From Ramlibacter agri (GTDB lineage: Bacteria > Pseudomonadota > Gammaproteobacteria > Burkholderiales > Burkholderiaceae_C), in assembly GCF_012927085.1 (NCBI RefSeq), contig NZ_JABBFX010000001.1, positions 2,976,001 through 3,040,000 on the forward strand: a stretch of DNA of 64,000 nt. The letters run 5' to 3'. The notes beneath the pieces are model-generated. The model searched no databases. It was not told the origin of the DNA and saw only the letters and a program-made list of their open reading frames with translations. Shown here piece after piece: positions 1 to 7,987 of this stretch (within the stretch, counting starts at the first letter, position 1; each line of letters opens with the position of its first letter). Both the position numbers and the translations under genes were made by a program.

Positions 1-1
1 G

Positions 2-577
2 GTGATGCCGGCGCTCTCGCGCACCTTGATCGCCTGCGGCTCGGGCATCCGCTTCGTCTGGGTGCCGCCCGGCACCTGGTCGCTGGCCGAGCACCTGCAC
101 AAGGGCGAGCTGGACCTGGCGATGGTGTCGCGCATCCAGCGCCCGCGCGACATGGAAACGCAGCTGCTGTACGAGGACCGCTACGTCTACGTGATGCGCA
201 AGGACCACCCGCGCGCGGCCGAGCCGGTGACGCTGGACAGCTTCTGCGCCATTGCGCAGGTGTTCCTGGGCTACGGCACGTCCAACCTCGACGACCGGAT
301 CGACGAGATCCTGGCCAAGGGCGGGCGCCAGCGGCTGGCGCAGATCGCCGTCACGAGCTTCGGCCAGATCGTCCACCAACTGCAGCACAGCGAGCACGCG
401 GCGGTGCTGGGCGCCCGGGTGGCGCGCGAATTCGAGGCGCAGCTGCACGTCCAGGAGCTGCCCTTCGCGCTGCCCGGCTACCAGTCGCTCCTGTGCTGGG
501 ACGCCCGCTCGGGCGGCGACCGCGGCATCGCCTGGCTGCGCGAGCAGATCGCCGGCATCGTCGCGGCCGCGGCCTGA
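2..577 (+). CDS. LysR-family transcriptional regulator, C-terminal part (left-truncated)
   Basis: This is the effector-binding half of a LysR-type regulator; the N-terminal winged helix-turn-helix lies outside the window. The visible 191 codons show the periplasmic-binding-like fold pattern: a [10 protein letters not shown] strand (the family's 'G..D.a.v'), then the hinge-crossing segment [11 protein letters not shown] (the family's 'l.vv....HPLA'), and later [12 protein letters not shown] before the C-terminal helix. The first in-window ATG is not the true start. Target genes and ligand cannot be inferred. The stop lies 166 bases before infA on the same strand. Confidence 0.85.
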   Translation: MMPALSRTLIACGSGIRFVWVPPGTWSLAEHLHKGELDLAMVSRIQRPRDMETQLLYEDRYVYVMRKDHPRAAEPVTLDSFCAIAQVFLGYGTSNLDDRIDEILAKGGRQRLAQIAVTSFGQIVHQLQHSEHAAVLGARVAREFEAQLHVQELPFALPGYQSLLCWDARSGGDRGIAWLREQIAGIVAAAA

Positions 578-730
578 CCCGGCCGGGCAAGGAAACCCAT
601 CCAGGCTTACAATATTCGCGTCCGAGGCTGGCACCTCTGCAGGGAGCCGGCCACTTACACGAAGCAAACCCTCGCCCTTTGCCCCAGGCACCCGCGCCGG
701 TTTGCACGCCCCGGCCCGCGGGCCGGCAAG

Positions 731-738
731 AGAAGGAA
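731..738 (+). promoter_or_regulatory. Ribosome binding site of infA
   Basis: The purine-rich AGAAGGAA lies 5 bases before the ATG at 744. It decides the start: the longer reading frame upstream lacks such a site, and the protein from 744 aligns with the IF-1 N-terminus MAKEE. Confidence 0.7.
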
Positions 739-743
739 TTCGC

Positions 744-1007
744 ATGGCGAAGGAAGAGCTCATTGAAATGAACGGCCGCGTGGCCGAAATCCTGCCGGAC
801 TCGCGGTACCGCGTGATCCTGGACAACGGTCACGAACTCGTGGCCTACACCGGCGGCAAGATGCGCAAGAACCACATCCGCATCATCGCGGGCGACCTGG
901 TCAGCCTGGAGCTGTCACCCTACGACCTGACCAAGGGCCGCATCATGTTCCGGCACCTGCCGAACCGCGGGCCATCCAGCGGGGCGCCGCAGCACCGGCG
1001 GCGTTGA
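744..1007 (+). CDS. infA: Translation initiation factor IF-1, long form
   Basis: IF-1 binds the ribosomal A site with IF-2 and IF-3 during initiation in the cytoplasm. The 87-residue product is an S1/OB-fold protein: [20 protein letters not shown] at the start, then [20 protein letters not shown] and the [21 protein letters not shown] core. Canonical IF-1 is 72 residues; here an extra basic tail (about residues 73-87, ending PQHRRR) is present. The gene stands alone, not beside ribosomal protein genes, so it is probably the second IF-1 copy found in many Burkholderiales; that is inference. It is followed at once by an intrinsic terminator. Confidence 0.95.
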   Translation: MAKEELIEMNGRVAEILPDSRYRVILDNGHELVAYTGGKMRKNHIRIIAGDLVSLELSPYDLTKGRIMFRHLPNRGPSSGAPQHRRR

Positions 1008-1012
1008 AGCGA

Positions 1013-1039
1013 AAGCGGCCTTCGGGCCGCTTTTGTTTT
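1013..1039 (+). terminator. Intrinsic terminator after infA
   Basis: The arms AAGCGGCC and GGCCGCTT close a TTCG tetraloop and are followed by TTTGTTTT. This is a textbook rho-independent terminator 5 bases after the infA stop. Read on the other strand it would also end the leftward sensor kinase gene, but with a poorer U tract. Confidence 0.9.
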
Positions 1040-1046
1040 GGGGCCG

Positions 1047-4000
1047 TCATGACACCTGGACGTTTTCCAGGTGGTCCTTGAGCGCCGCGATGTCGCGCTC
1101 CAGCGCCTGGGTTTCGGCACCGGCCGCCTGCTGCGAAATGCGCCGGCTCTGCCACGCCGCCCAGTGGAAACCGAACAAGGCCAGCCCGCCGGCCGCCCGG
1201 TGCGCCACCGAGCGCAATTGCTCGCGGTCGCCGGTGGCCAGGGCTTGCGCCATGGAGGCGACCATGGCCCGCCGCGAGGCGAGGAAGGCCGGAACCTCCT
1301 GCAGCAGCTCCGCGTCCACGCGCACGCTGGCCTCCGGCGTGGACGGCGGCTGGTCGTCGCGCAGGCGCGGCTGCGGCGGCAAGGGCGCCGGGCCGGAAAC
1401 GACGCCGGTCACCAGTTCGTGGATCACCGCCAGCAGCGCTTCGCGCGTGAAGGGCTTGGTGAGGTAGCGGTTGCTGCCCGCGCCCAGCCCGCGCCGCACC
1501 GAGCCCGGGTCGTCGTTGGACGACATCATGACGATGGGGCTGGGCTCGCGGCCCTCGCGGGCTTCGCGGTCGCGGATCCAGTGCACCGCCTCCAGCCCGT
1601 TCATGCGCGGCATCTCCATGTCGATCAGCACCAGGTCCGGCCAGTGCCGCTCCATCGCCGCGATCGCGTCGTGGCCGTTGGCGGCCACGTCCACGGTGAA
1701 GGGCGGCGCCGGCAGGTAGCGCAGCAGCAGGAGCCGGTTGTATTCGTCGTCGTCGGCGAGCAGGACGCGGGTGGCGGGGATGTCCGCGAGCGTCAGCGGC
1801 GCGACCGGGGCGGAGGTCGGCCGGCGGCCAGGCGAGCGGGCGGCGGGCAACTGCTCGGCGCCCAGGCCGCGCAGCGTGAGCGTGAGCACGGTGCCGTGGC
1901 TGCCGGTGGACATGGCGAGTTCGCCTTCCTGCACCCGGGCCATCAGCCGGGCCGAATAGGTGCCCAGGCCGGTGCCGCCCGACTTGCCGGCCGTCACGTA
2001 TTTCTCGAAGAAGTGGGCCTCGACCGCGGCCGGCACGCGCGTGGGGTTGTGGATGTTCACGCGCACGGGGTCGCCCGGCATGATGGAGAGGCTCACCTTA
2101 CTGTCCGGCGGCGTGGCCTCGATCGCGTTCTTCAGCAGGTTGGCGAGGATGGAATAGCACAGGAGTTCCTCGGCCCGCGCATAGACGGGGCCGGTGAAGG
2201 CCTGCCCCATCTGCACCGGCACCTGCGCCGCGGCGTCCAGCGACTGCAGGTCGAGCAGCACGCGCGAGACCACGTCCACCAGGTTCACCGCCTGCGGCCG
2301 GAACTCGTAGGTGCCGGTCTCCATGCGGTGCAGGTCCAGCGACAGGTTCACCATCTCCAGCATGCGGTAGCCGGCGCGCTCGCTGATGGCGAGCAGCTCG
2401 CGCTGTTCCGGCTGCAGGTGCGCGTCCTCGCGCAGCAGCCGCGCCACGCCGATGATGCTGTTCAGCGGCGTCTTCAGGTCGTGGCGCGACATGCGCTCGA
2501 CGTCCTCGCGCAGCCGCGCGTTCTCGGCCAGCGCCTCGTTCTGGCGCTGCAGGCGCTCTGCCACCTGCCGGTGGCCGGTGATGTCGAGGAAGGACGAGAT
2601 ATAGCGCAGCGTGCGGCCGTCGCGGCCGCGGACGCTGATGGCCTCCGCGTGCACCCACACAGGCGTGCCGTCACGCCGCAGCAGCCGGTACTCCATGGGT
2701 TCGTGGCGCAGCTCCGCGTCCCGCACCGAGCGGTCGCGCAGCTGGTTGGTGAACTCGTCCTGCACCAGGGCGCGATCCTCGGGGTGGATGTGCTCGAAGA
2801 ACTGCGGCCAGTCCGCGGTTTCGGTGCCGTGCGGGTAGCCCATGATCTCCAGCAGGCGCGGCGAATAGCGCGTGACGTTGCGGGTGTCGTCCCAGTCCAG
2901 GATGCCGGCCTGCGTGGCGCGCACCAGCAGGTCGACCTTTTCGCGCTGTTCGGCCGTGCGCAGTTCTTCCACCGTCAGCGCGCGGCCCAGGCGGCGCAGC
3001 AGCACCATCGGGCCGGTCAGCACGAAGGCGAGCTGGCCGAAGGCGGTGATGCTGCTCAGGGCGAGGCCGGTGTAGAACTGCACGACGTTGACCGCGAGCA
3101 CCAGCCCCAGGAAGCCCATGCCGGCCAGCAGCACGCCCGCGTCCGGCCGCCCATGGCGCGTGGCCCGCAGCAGCGCCAGGCTCACGTACAGCGCGATGGC
3201 GGCGCCCGCCACCTGCCCGTACACCACCAGCTCGCTGAACACGCGGGCCGGCAGCAGCACCACCGCGGCCGCCCCCAGGCCGAACAGCAGCAGCGCGAGC
3301 CGCACCGCCATGGCGTGCACGGTGCGCGGGAACAGCTTGTCCGCCATTTTCGGGAACAGCGCCATCGACGCGAACCAGGCGAGGTATTCGGTGGTGAGGT
3401 AGGTCTCCCACGGCGTCTCGGGGCTGGCCAGCTGCAGCAGCATGCGGTCGCCCATCATGTCCACGTAGGCCATCTGCGCCAGGCAGAACAGGCCGGTGAA
3501 GAGCGGCGCGGTGTCCTGCCGCCGCCCCAGCCAGAAAACGATCGGCGCCACGCCCAGCACCAGGTAGGCGCCCACCAGCAGGGTGTCGAGCGCGAGCCGC
3601 TGGTTGTATTCCTTGGCCAGCAGCTCCAGCGGGCCGGCCACCGGGGCGCGGATCATGCCGCCGGCGCGGTGCTCGTAGTTGGAGACGTGCGCGGTGATCT
3701 GCAGCGGGCACGAGTACGGGTCGGTGAGGATGGCGCGCCGGGCGATGGCCGGTTGCGCCTGCGCCGGGCTGGCGCCAGGGTCGCCCTGGGCCGCGGCCAG
3801 CCGGCCGTTGACGTACAGCCGCATGGCGGTGCGCTCCACCGGCACCATCAGCGCGAGCTGCTCGCCCTCGGGGCAGCGCACTTCCAGCACGTAGGTGCCG
3901 TAGCCTTCGGGGCCGGGCGGCTTGCCGCCGGTGGGCAACTCGTTCCAGTCGCCGGGCACATGCGCGATCGTGCCGGGCAGGCTGGGATGCTCGGGATCGC

Positions 4001-4196
4001 GGAAGCGCTGCCAGATGAAGCCCCAGTCACCCCGCAGTTCGTGCAGGCCGGCGGTCGCGCCGGGCGCGCTCAGGTCCAGCACGGCCTGCCGCGCGACCGG
4101 TTCAGGAGTGGAAGGCGCAGCGGTGGCGGCGCCGAGCAGCAGCAGGCAACCTGCCGCCAGCGCCAGTCCTTGCCGCCAGCAGTCGCCCGCCCTCAA
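1047..4196 (-). CDS. Hybrid sensor histidine kinase (7TMR-DISM, PAS, HisKA, HATPase, REC, Hpt)
   Basis: This 1049-residue phosphorelay protein starts with a signal peptide (1-27) and a periplasmic beta-rich domain (about 45-195, with GDWGF and LYVNGR) typical of the 7TMR-DISM class. About seven membrane helices follow (about 203-400). A PAS domain (about 422-545) leads into HisKA with RHDLKTPL (His572), then HATPase with LKNAIEA and GGTGLGTYSAR. A receiver (about 808-930) has D815-D817, phospho-acceptor D859 and Lys914, and a C-terminal Hpt-like segment carries H999 in SVAHRAAGG. It probably senses an outer ligand and passes phosphate to a separate regulator not seen nearby. It lies 11 bases after the 4208-4882 gene, so the two are likely cotranscribed. 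Confidence 0.93.
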   Translation of the reverse strand: MRAGDCWRQGLALAAGCLLLLGAATAAPSTPEPVARQAVLDLSAPGATAGLHELRGDWGFIWQRFRDPEHPSLPGTIAHVPGDWNELPTGGKPPGPEGYGTYVLEVRCPEGEQLALMVPVERTAMRLYVNGRLAAAQGDPGASPAQAQPAIARRAILTDPYSCPLQITAHVSNYEHRAGGMIRAPVAGPLELLAKEYNQRLALDTLLVGAYLVLGVAPIVFWLGRRQDTAPLFTGLFCLAQMAYVDMMGDRMLLQLASPETPWETYLTTEYLAWFASMALFPKMADKLFPRTVHAMAVRLALLLFGLGAAAVVLLPARVFSELVVYGQVAGAAIALYVSLALLRATRHGRPDAGVLLAGMGFLGLVLAVNVVQFYTGLALSSITAFGQLAFVLTGPMVLLRRLGRALTVEELRTAEQREKVDLLVRATQAGILDWDDTRNVTRYSPRLLEIMGYPHGTETADWPQFFEHIHPEDRALVQDEFTNQLRDRSVRDAELRHEPMEYRLLRRDGTPVWVHAEAISVRGRDGRTLRYISSFLDITGHRQVAERLQRQNEALAENARLREDVERMSRHDLKTPLNSIIGVARLLREDAHLQPEQRELLAISERAGYRMLEMVNLSLDLHRMETGTYEFRPQAVNLVDVVSRVLLDLQSLDAAAQVPVQMGQAFTGPVYARAEELLCYSILANLLKNAIEATPPDSKVSLSIMPGDPVRVNIHNPTRVPAAVEAHFFEKYVTAGKSGGTGLGTYSARLMARVQEGELAMSTGSHGTVLTLTLRGLGAEQLPAARSPGRRPTSAPVAPLTLADIPATRVLLADDDEYNRLLLLRYLPAPPFTVDVAANGHDAIAAMERHWPDLVLIDMEMPRMNGLEAVHWIRDREAREGREPSPIVMMSSNDDPGSVRRGLGAGSNRYLTKPFTREALLAVIHELVTGVVSGPAPLPPQPRLRDDQPPSTPEASVRVDAELLQEVPAFLASRRAMVASMAQALATGDREQLRSVAHRAAGGLALFGFHWAAWQSRRISQQAAGAETQALERDIAALKDHLENVQVS

Positions 4197-4207
4197 GGTG
4201 CCACGCG

Positions 4208-4882
4208 CTAGAGCTGGACGGGCCGGGTCGGCGCGAAGCCGTCGGGGCTGGAGGGGCCGTGGCGCTTCATGTCGTCGTCGCGCAGGGCCAGCAGGCGTTC
4301 GAGGTCGGCGCGCACGTCGTCCTCGCTTTTCGGGATCATCACCGGTCCTTCGATGATGTCGCCGGCACGAGTGGTGGGCTTGTCATCGGGCGACAGCGTG
4401 TCGGTCGCCTGCGGCGCGGTCCACGAGCCGGGATGCGGCAGCGGCGGGCAGCGTGACAGGTCCTCCATGGCGAACTGCCAGGAGAAGCCCATGAGCCAGT
4501 TGGCGGCGAGCGGGTCCATGCCCAGCAGGCGCCGGTAGAACTCCTGCTCCAGGGCGACGCCATGCTGCAGGATGCGCGGGTCCCAGTGCTTCACCAGCAT
4601 GCGCACGTGGATGCCGGGCTCGCGGCGCGGGCTGGCGGTGCGCAGCAGGTCGGCGGACAGCCAGCTTTCGGGGATGCCGTTGCGGTGCAAGGTCTCGCGC
4701 ATCACGACCTTCAGCACTTCCTTGCGCACGCCGTGCTGGCTGGTGTTGGCATCGCGCGACTGGGACGCGGCGAACTGGGTGCTGTGGGCGGGGGCGGGGC
4801 GCGAACTGCCGCTCGCGCGCGAGCCGCGCTGCGGCTCCGGCTTGCCCAGCCAGCGCGTGAGTTTCCCGTCGAACATCCCCAT
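4208..4882 (-). CDS. Hypothetical protein upstream of hybrid kinase
   Basis: I do not recognise this 224-residue protein. No signal peptide or membrane segment is visible. The first 50 residues are low-complexity and basic (rich in Ser, Arg, Pro, Gln); a denser part, about residues 50-150, contains RKEVLKVVMRETLHRNGIP and WDPRILQHGVALEQEFYRRL, which look helical; the tail is acidic then disordered. Its stop is 11 bases before the hybrid kinase start, suggesting a shared transcript and possibly a shared role. The start at 4882 was chosen because MGMFDGK fits a normal cytoplasmic N-terminus. Confidence 0.7.
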   Translation of the reverse strand: MGMFDGKLTRWLGKPEPQRGSRASGSSRPAPAHSTQFAASQSRDANTSQHGVRKEVLKVVMRETLHRNGIPESWLSADLLRTASPRREPGIHVRMLVKHWDPRILQHGVALEQEFYRRLLGMDPLAANWLMGFSWQFAMEDLSRCPPLPHPGSWTAPQATDTLSPDDKPTTRAGDIIEGPVMIPKSEDDVRADLERLLALRDDDMKRHGPSSPDGFAPTRPVQL

Positions 4883-5047
4883 GATTCAGCTCCGTTATGG
4901 CGCGGGCGGTCCGTGACGGGACACTACCCCCAACTTTGTTTCAAGTTGCAATGATGAAAGACGGATGGGCTGTCGTCAATCCACCGGAGGGGGTAGCGGC
5001 GGCCATGCGCTACAGTCGTCCGGCTTTTTTCGTCGACAGGAGCTCGA

Positions 5048-5950
5048 ATGGGTGTGGATTTCAAGGGCCGCGTGGCCATCGTGACGGGCGCCGGTGGCGG
5101 CCTGGGCCGCCAGCATGCGCTGGAACTGGCCCGGCGTGGCGCCAGGGTGCTGGTGAACGACCTGGGTGGCGCGCTGGATGGTTCCGGTGCCTCGGTGTCG
5201 GCGGCCCAGGCGGTGGTCGACGAGATCCGCGCTGCGGGCGGCGAGGCGCTGGCCAATGGCGCTTCCGTGACCGATTTCGCGGCGGTGCAGGCGATGGTGC
5301 AGCAGGCGCTGGACGCCTGGGGCCGCGTGGACGTGCTGGTGAGCAACGCCGGCATCCTGCGGGACAAGAGCTTCGCCAAGATGGACATCGCCGATTTCCG
5401 GCTGGTGCTGGACGTGCACCTGATGGGCGCCGTGCATTGCTGCAAGGCCTTGTGGCCGGTGATGACGCAGCAGAAGTACGGCCGCATCGTGCTGACGACG
5501 TCCTCCTCGGGCCTGTACGGCAACTTCGGCCAGGCGAATTACGGCGCCGCCAAGATGGCGCTGGTCGGCCTGATGCAGACCCTGTCCATCGAAGGCCAGA
5601 AGCACGACATCCGCGTCAACTGCCTGGCGCCCACGGCGGCCACGCGCATGACCGAAGACCTGTTCCCGCCCGACATGCTGCAGGCCTTCGGCCCCGAGGC
5701 GGTGGTGCCCGCGATGCTGGTGCTGGCCGCCGAAGACGCGCCGACCCGCCTCACACTGTGCGCGGGCGCGGGCGGCTTCGAGGCGGCGCACGTCACGCTG
5801 ACGCCGGGCGTGCACATCGGCATCGGCCCCGAAGCGCCGGAGCGGCTGCATGCGCATCTCGCGGACGTGCGCGAGCGCGCCGGCGAGATCGTGCCGGAGA
5901 GCGGCGCCGCGCAAGGCGCGAACGAGATGCGCCTGGCGCGCGGCGACTGA
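5048..5950 (+). CDS. SDR-family NAD(P)-dependent oxidoreductase (MFE-2/HSD17B4-like)
   Basis: This 300-residue short-chain dehydrogenase/reductase has the N-terminal dinucleotide motif TGAGGGLG (about residues 14-21), NDLGG after beta-2, the NAG motif (SNAGIL), the catalytic Ser region TTSSSG and the active-site pair in NYGAAK (Tyr and Lys). The VNDLGG signature and the long 'SVTDFAAVQAMV' region resemble the (3R)-hydroxyacyl-CoA dehydrogenase domain of peroxisomal-type multifunctional enzymes, so a role in acyl-CoA or steroid side-chain oxidation is likely but not proven. It starts with a good AGGAGCTCG ribosome site and is monocistronic, facing the leftward RcnB-like gene. Confidence 0.88.
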   Translation: MGVDFKGRVAIVTGAGGGLGRQHALELARRGARVLVNDLGGALDGSGASVSAAQAVVDEIRAAGGEALANGASVTDFAAVQAMVQQALDAWGRVDVLVSNAGILRDKSFAKMDIADFRLVLDVHLMGAVHCCKALWPVMTQQKYGRIVLTTSSSGLYGNFGQANYGAAKMALVGLMQTLSIEGQKHDIRVNCLAPTAATRMTEDLFPPDMLQAFGPEAVVPAMLVLAAEDAPTRLTLCAGAGGFEAAHVTLTPGVHIGIGPEAPERLHAHLADVRERAGEIVPESGAAQGANEMRLARGD

Positions 5951-5983
5951 GCCTTCGCGCAATCGGTCCGCTGGGGCCTGCAG

Positions 5984-6009
5984 GCTGGGTTGCGCGCCAG
6001 CGCACCCCA
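5984..6009. repeat. Palindromic intergenic repeat, copy 1
   Basis: Outer arms CTGGG/CCCAG and inner arms TGCGC/GCGCA surround the loop gcca, with one t/c mismatch between the two arm pairs. The surrounding 30 bases (5981-6010) match 30891-30920 at 29 of 30 positions in the same orientation. It lies between convergent genes (SDR and RcnB-like). It may be a REP-like element or a shared two-way terminator; the following CTTTCTCCTTT is only weakly U-rich. Confidence 0.65.
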
Positions 6010-6019
6010 GCTTTCTCCT

Positions 6020-6460
6020 TTAGCGCATCAACGCGTTGGCGATGAGGCCCGTCGCCAGCGCCACCAGCAGGAAGTCGCCGTCGACGTTGACCCACTGGTA
6101 GCCATACGGCGGCGCGTACAGGCCCGGATAGGCGTTCCAGTTGCCCACGTAGTAGCCGCCGTTCATGTATTCGCGCGGCAGGTAGCCGCCGCGGTAGTAG
6201 CGGTGGCCGCCGGAGTACGCCGGGCCGTTGTAAGCGTAGCGCGGCTCGTTCACCACGTAGCGGGGCTGGTTCCAGCCGCGGCTGGAGTGGCGTTCTTCCA
6301 CGCGGCGCTCCTGCTGCCACTGGTGATCGCGCTGTTCGTGGCGCTGCTGCCATTGCTCGTGGTTGTCGCGGTCGCCGCGATGCCACTCCTGGGCGGAGGC
6401 GATGCTGCCGAAGCCGAGCGTTCCGGCGAGGGCGGCGCAGATGATGGCTGTGCTTTTCAT
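6020..6460 (-). CDS. RcnB-like secreted protein
   Basis: This 146-residue protein has a clear signal peptide (about 1-23, MKST...ASAQ), then a very hydrophilic stretch rich in His, Gln, Glu and Arg (about 24-65), a Tyr/Gly/Arg-rich middle, and the RcnB-family end 'LPREYM..YYVGNWNAY.L..PPYGYQWV.VDGDFLLVALATGLI'. RcnB in E. coli is a periplasmic protein that modulates nickel/cobalt homeostasis; in beta-proteobacteria these homologues are abundant and mostly uncharacterised. The start at 6460 is chosen over the much longer open frame because it gives the signal peptide and is preceded by AGGAGCAGTACC. Confidence 0.88.
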   Translation of the reverse strand: MKSTAIICAALAGTLGFGSIASAQEWHRGDRDNHEQWQQRHEQRDHQWQQERRVEERHSSRGWNQPRYVVNEPRYAYNGPAYSGGHRYYRGGYLPREYMNGGYYVGNWNAYPGLYAPPYGYQWVNVDGDFLLVALATGLIANALMR

Positions 6461-6561
6461 GGTACTGCTCCTTGCTATGCCTCCATGGTGCAACCGGACC
6501 TTGTCGCTCGCGCGTAGGCCAAGCAGCCTTCTGCAAAGGGGCGTGAGCAGATGCACGCGGC

Positions 6562-7977
6562 TCAGGCTGCGGCGCGCCGGAGATCCGTGACGAATTCCTC
6601 GAACGCACGGGCCTGTTGCGAAACCGGCAGGCGCAGCAGTGCCGACGGATGCAGCGTGACCAGCACCTGCAGGCCGTCGCCGCGCGCGAGCCAGGTGCCG
6701 CGCTCCGCGCGCACGACGACGCTGCGTCCCAGCAGCGAGCGCGCCGCCGTCGCGCCCAGCGCCACCAGCGCACGTGGCCGCACCAGCGCGATCTCCTCGC
6801 GCAGCCAGTGCAGGCAGGCCAGCGCCTCCTGCTGCGAGGGCGTCTTGTGGATGCGGTGCTTGCCGCGCAGGTCGTACTTGAAGTGGCGCACCGCGTTTGT
6901 GAGATAGACCTCCTCGCGCACGATGCCGGCCTCCGCGAAGGCGCGCTCCAGCAATTGGCCCGCGGGCCCGACGAAGGGCCGCCCGCGCAGGTCTTCCTGG
7001 TCGCCGGGCTGCTCGCCCACGAACATGAGGCGCGGCGCGAGCGGGCCTTCGCCGGCCACGGCTTGCGTCGCGAGCGCGCCGATCGGGCAGGTGCGGCATT
7101 GCTGCATCGCTGCGTTCAGCCGCGGCAGGCCTTCCGGCGGCAGCATCGTCGTTGCCGCCGGTGCGATCGGGATGCGGCGCAACGGCGTGCTCGCTGGCTG
7201 CTCGATCATGCGAGTGCTGCGCTCGCGCGCTTCGGCCGCCAGTGGCGCGATCAACTGCGCTTCCGGCAGGTTGGGCCAGTAGCGGCGCGGCATCTCTTTC
7301 TGCATCGTCGCCAGCTTCAACCGCGCCGGGTTGAAGATGTTGCGGTAGTAGGTGAGCCACAGCTGCTCGCCGGCATCGGGCGGCGGCGCCTCGGCGCGGC
7401 TGGCGCCGGGACGCAGCTGCAGCACGCTGCCATCCCATTCGACGCAGGCGTCGGGTGTGAGGATGGCCCAGCGCATGTTGGCGAAGCGGCGCTGGAACCA
7501 GGGCGCCACTGCTTCGACGATGCGGTGCGCCGGCTCGTACCAGGCCACGTGCAGCGGCTGCGCGCCATCGCCTGCGTCGCCCACCGGGCGGAAGCGCACG
7601 AAGGCGTGCATCTTGTGGATGTCGCGCCGCACCGCCTGCGCGAACTCGCGCGCCTGCAGCATGTCGGGGTCGAGCGGGTCGTGGCGCAGATTCGGCTCGT
7701 GCGCCAGCCGCCACAGCAGCCGATAGAGCAGGGCGAAGCGTTGCGGCTCGCGATGCAGCAGCACGTGCTGGCACAGTTCGACGAAAGCGGGCGGCACGCG
7801 CAGCGCAGGCGCCGGCCCTTGCGGTTCCATCACGGTTTCGTCGGCGGCGAAGAGATCCTCCTGGCCGCCTTCGACCGACCACTCCACCTGCGCCGGCCGC
7901 GCGCGGCTGGCCAGCAGCGCGCGTGCTTCACGGCGGAAGCCGTCCAGGTCGGTTTCGCTGGCCAGCTGCACGCGCAT
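6562..7977 (-). CDS. udgX: DUF4130 / UdgX-family uracil-DNA binding fusion protein
   Basis: This 471-residue fusion has an N-terminal DUF4130 domain (about 1-255, TIGR03915 type, with 'RRDIHKMHAFVRFR') joined to a UdgX-type uracil-DNA glycosylase domain (about 265-471). Diagnostic features are GEQPGDQED (321-329), cysteines suited to an iron-sulfur cluster (C294, C297, C388 among them), HKTPSQQE preceded by KHRIH (373-377) and the HPSALLR motif (from 443). In mycobacterial UdgX the His of the KRRIH loop forms a covalent bond with the abasic sugar after uracil removal; His377 occupies that place here. The gene follows the radical SAM gene by 10 bases, so it shares the LexA-boxed transcript. 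Role: uracil or damage processing. Confidence 0.92.
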   Translation of the reverse strand: MRVQLASETDLDGFRREARALLASRARPAQVEWSVEGGQEDLFAADETVMEPQGPAPALRVPPAFVELCQHVLLHREPQRFALLYRLLWRLAHEPNLRHDPLDPDMLQAREFAQAVRRDIHKMHAFVRFRPVGDAGDGAQPLHVAWYEPAHRIVEAVAPWFQRRFANMRWAILTPDACVEWDGSVLQLRPGASRAEAPPPDAGEQLWLTYYRNIFNPARLKLATMQKEMPRRYWPNLPEAQLIAPLAAEARERSTRMIEQPASTPLRRIPIAPAATTMLPPEGLPRLNAAMQQCRTCPIGALATQAVAGEGPLAPRLMFVGEQPGDQEDLRGRPFVGPAGQLLERAFAEAGIVREEVYLTNAVRHFKYDLRGKHRIHKTPSQQEALACLHWLREEIALVRPRALVALGATAARSLLGRSVVVRAERGTWLARGDGLQVLVTLHPSALLRLPVSQQARAFEEFVTDLRRAAA

Positions 7978-7987
7978 CGTTGTCGCC

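Noticed and set aside
1071..4211. Long open frame (over 1000 codons) on the plus strand opposite the hybrid kinase
   Set aside because: It is the antisense shadow of a gene with many recognisable domains; its product is His/Arg/Gln-rich with no motif.
6544..7882. Extended frame upstream of the RcnB-like protein
   Set aside because: It is in the udgX region antisense/alternate frame; the signal peptide and ribosome site support the short 146-residue product instead.
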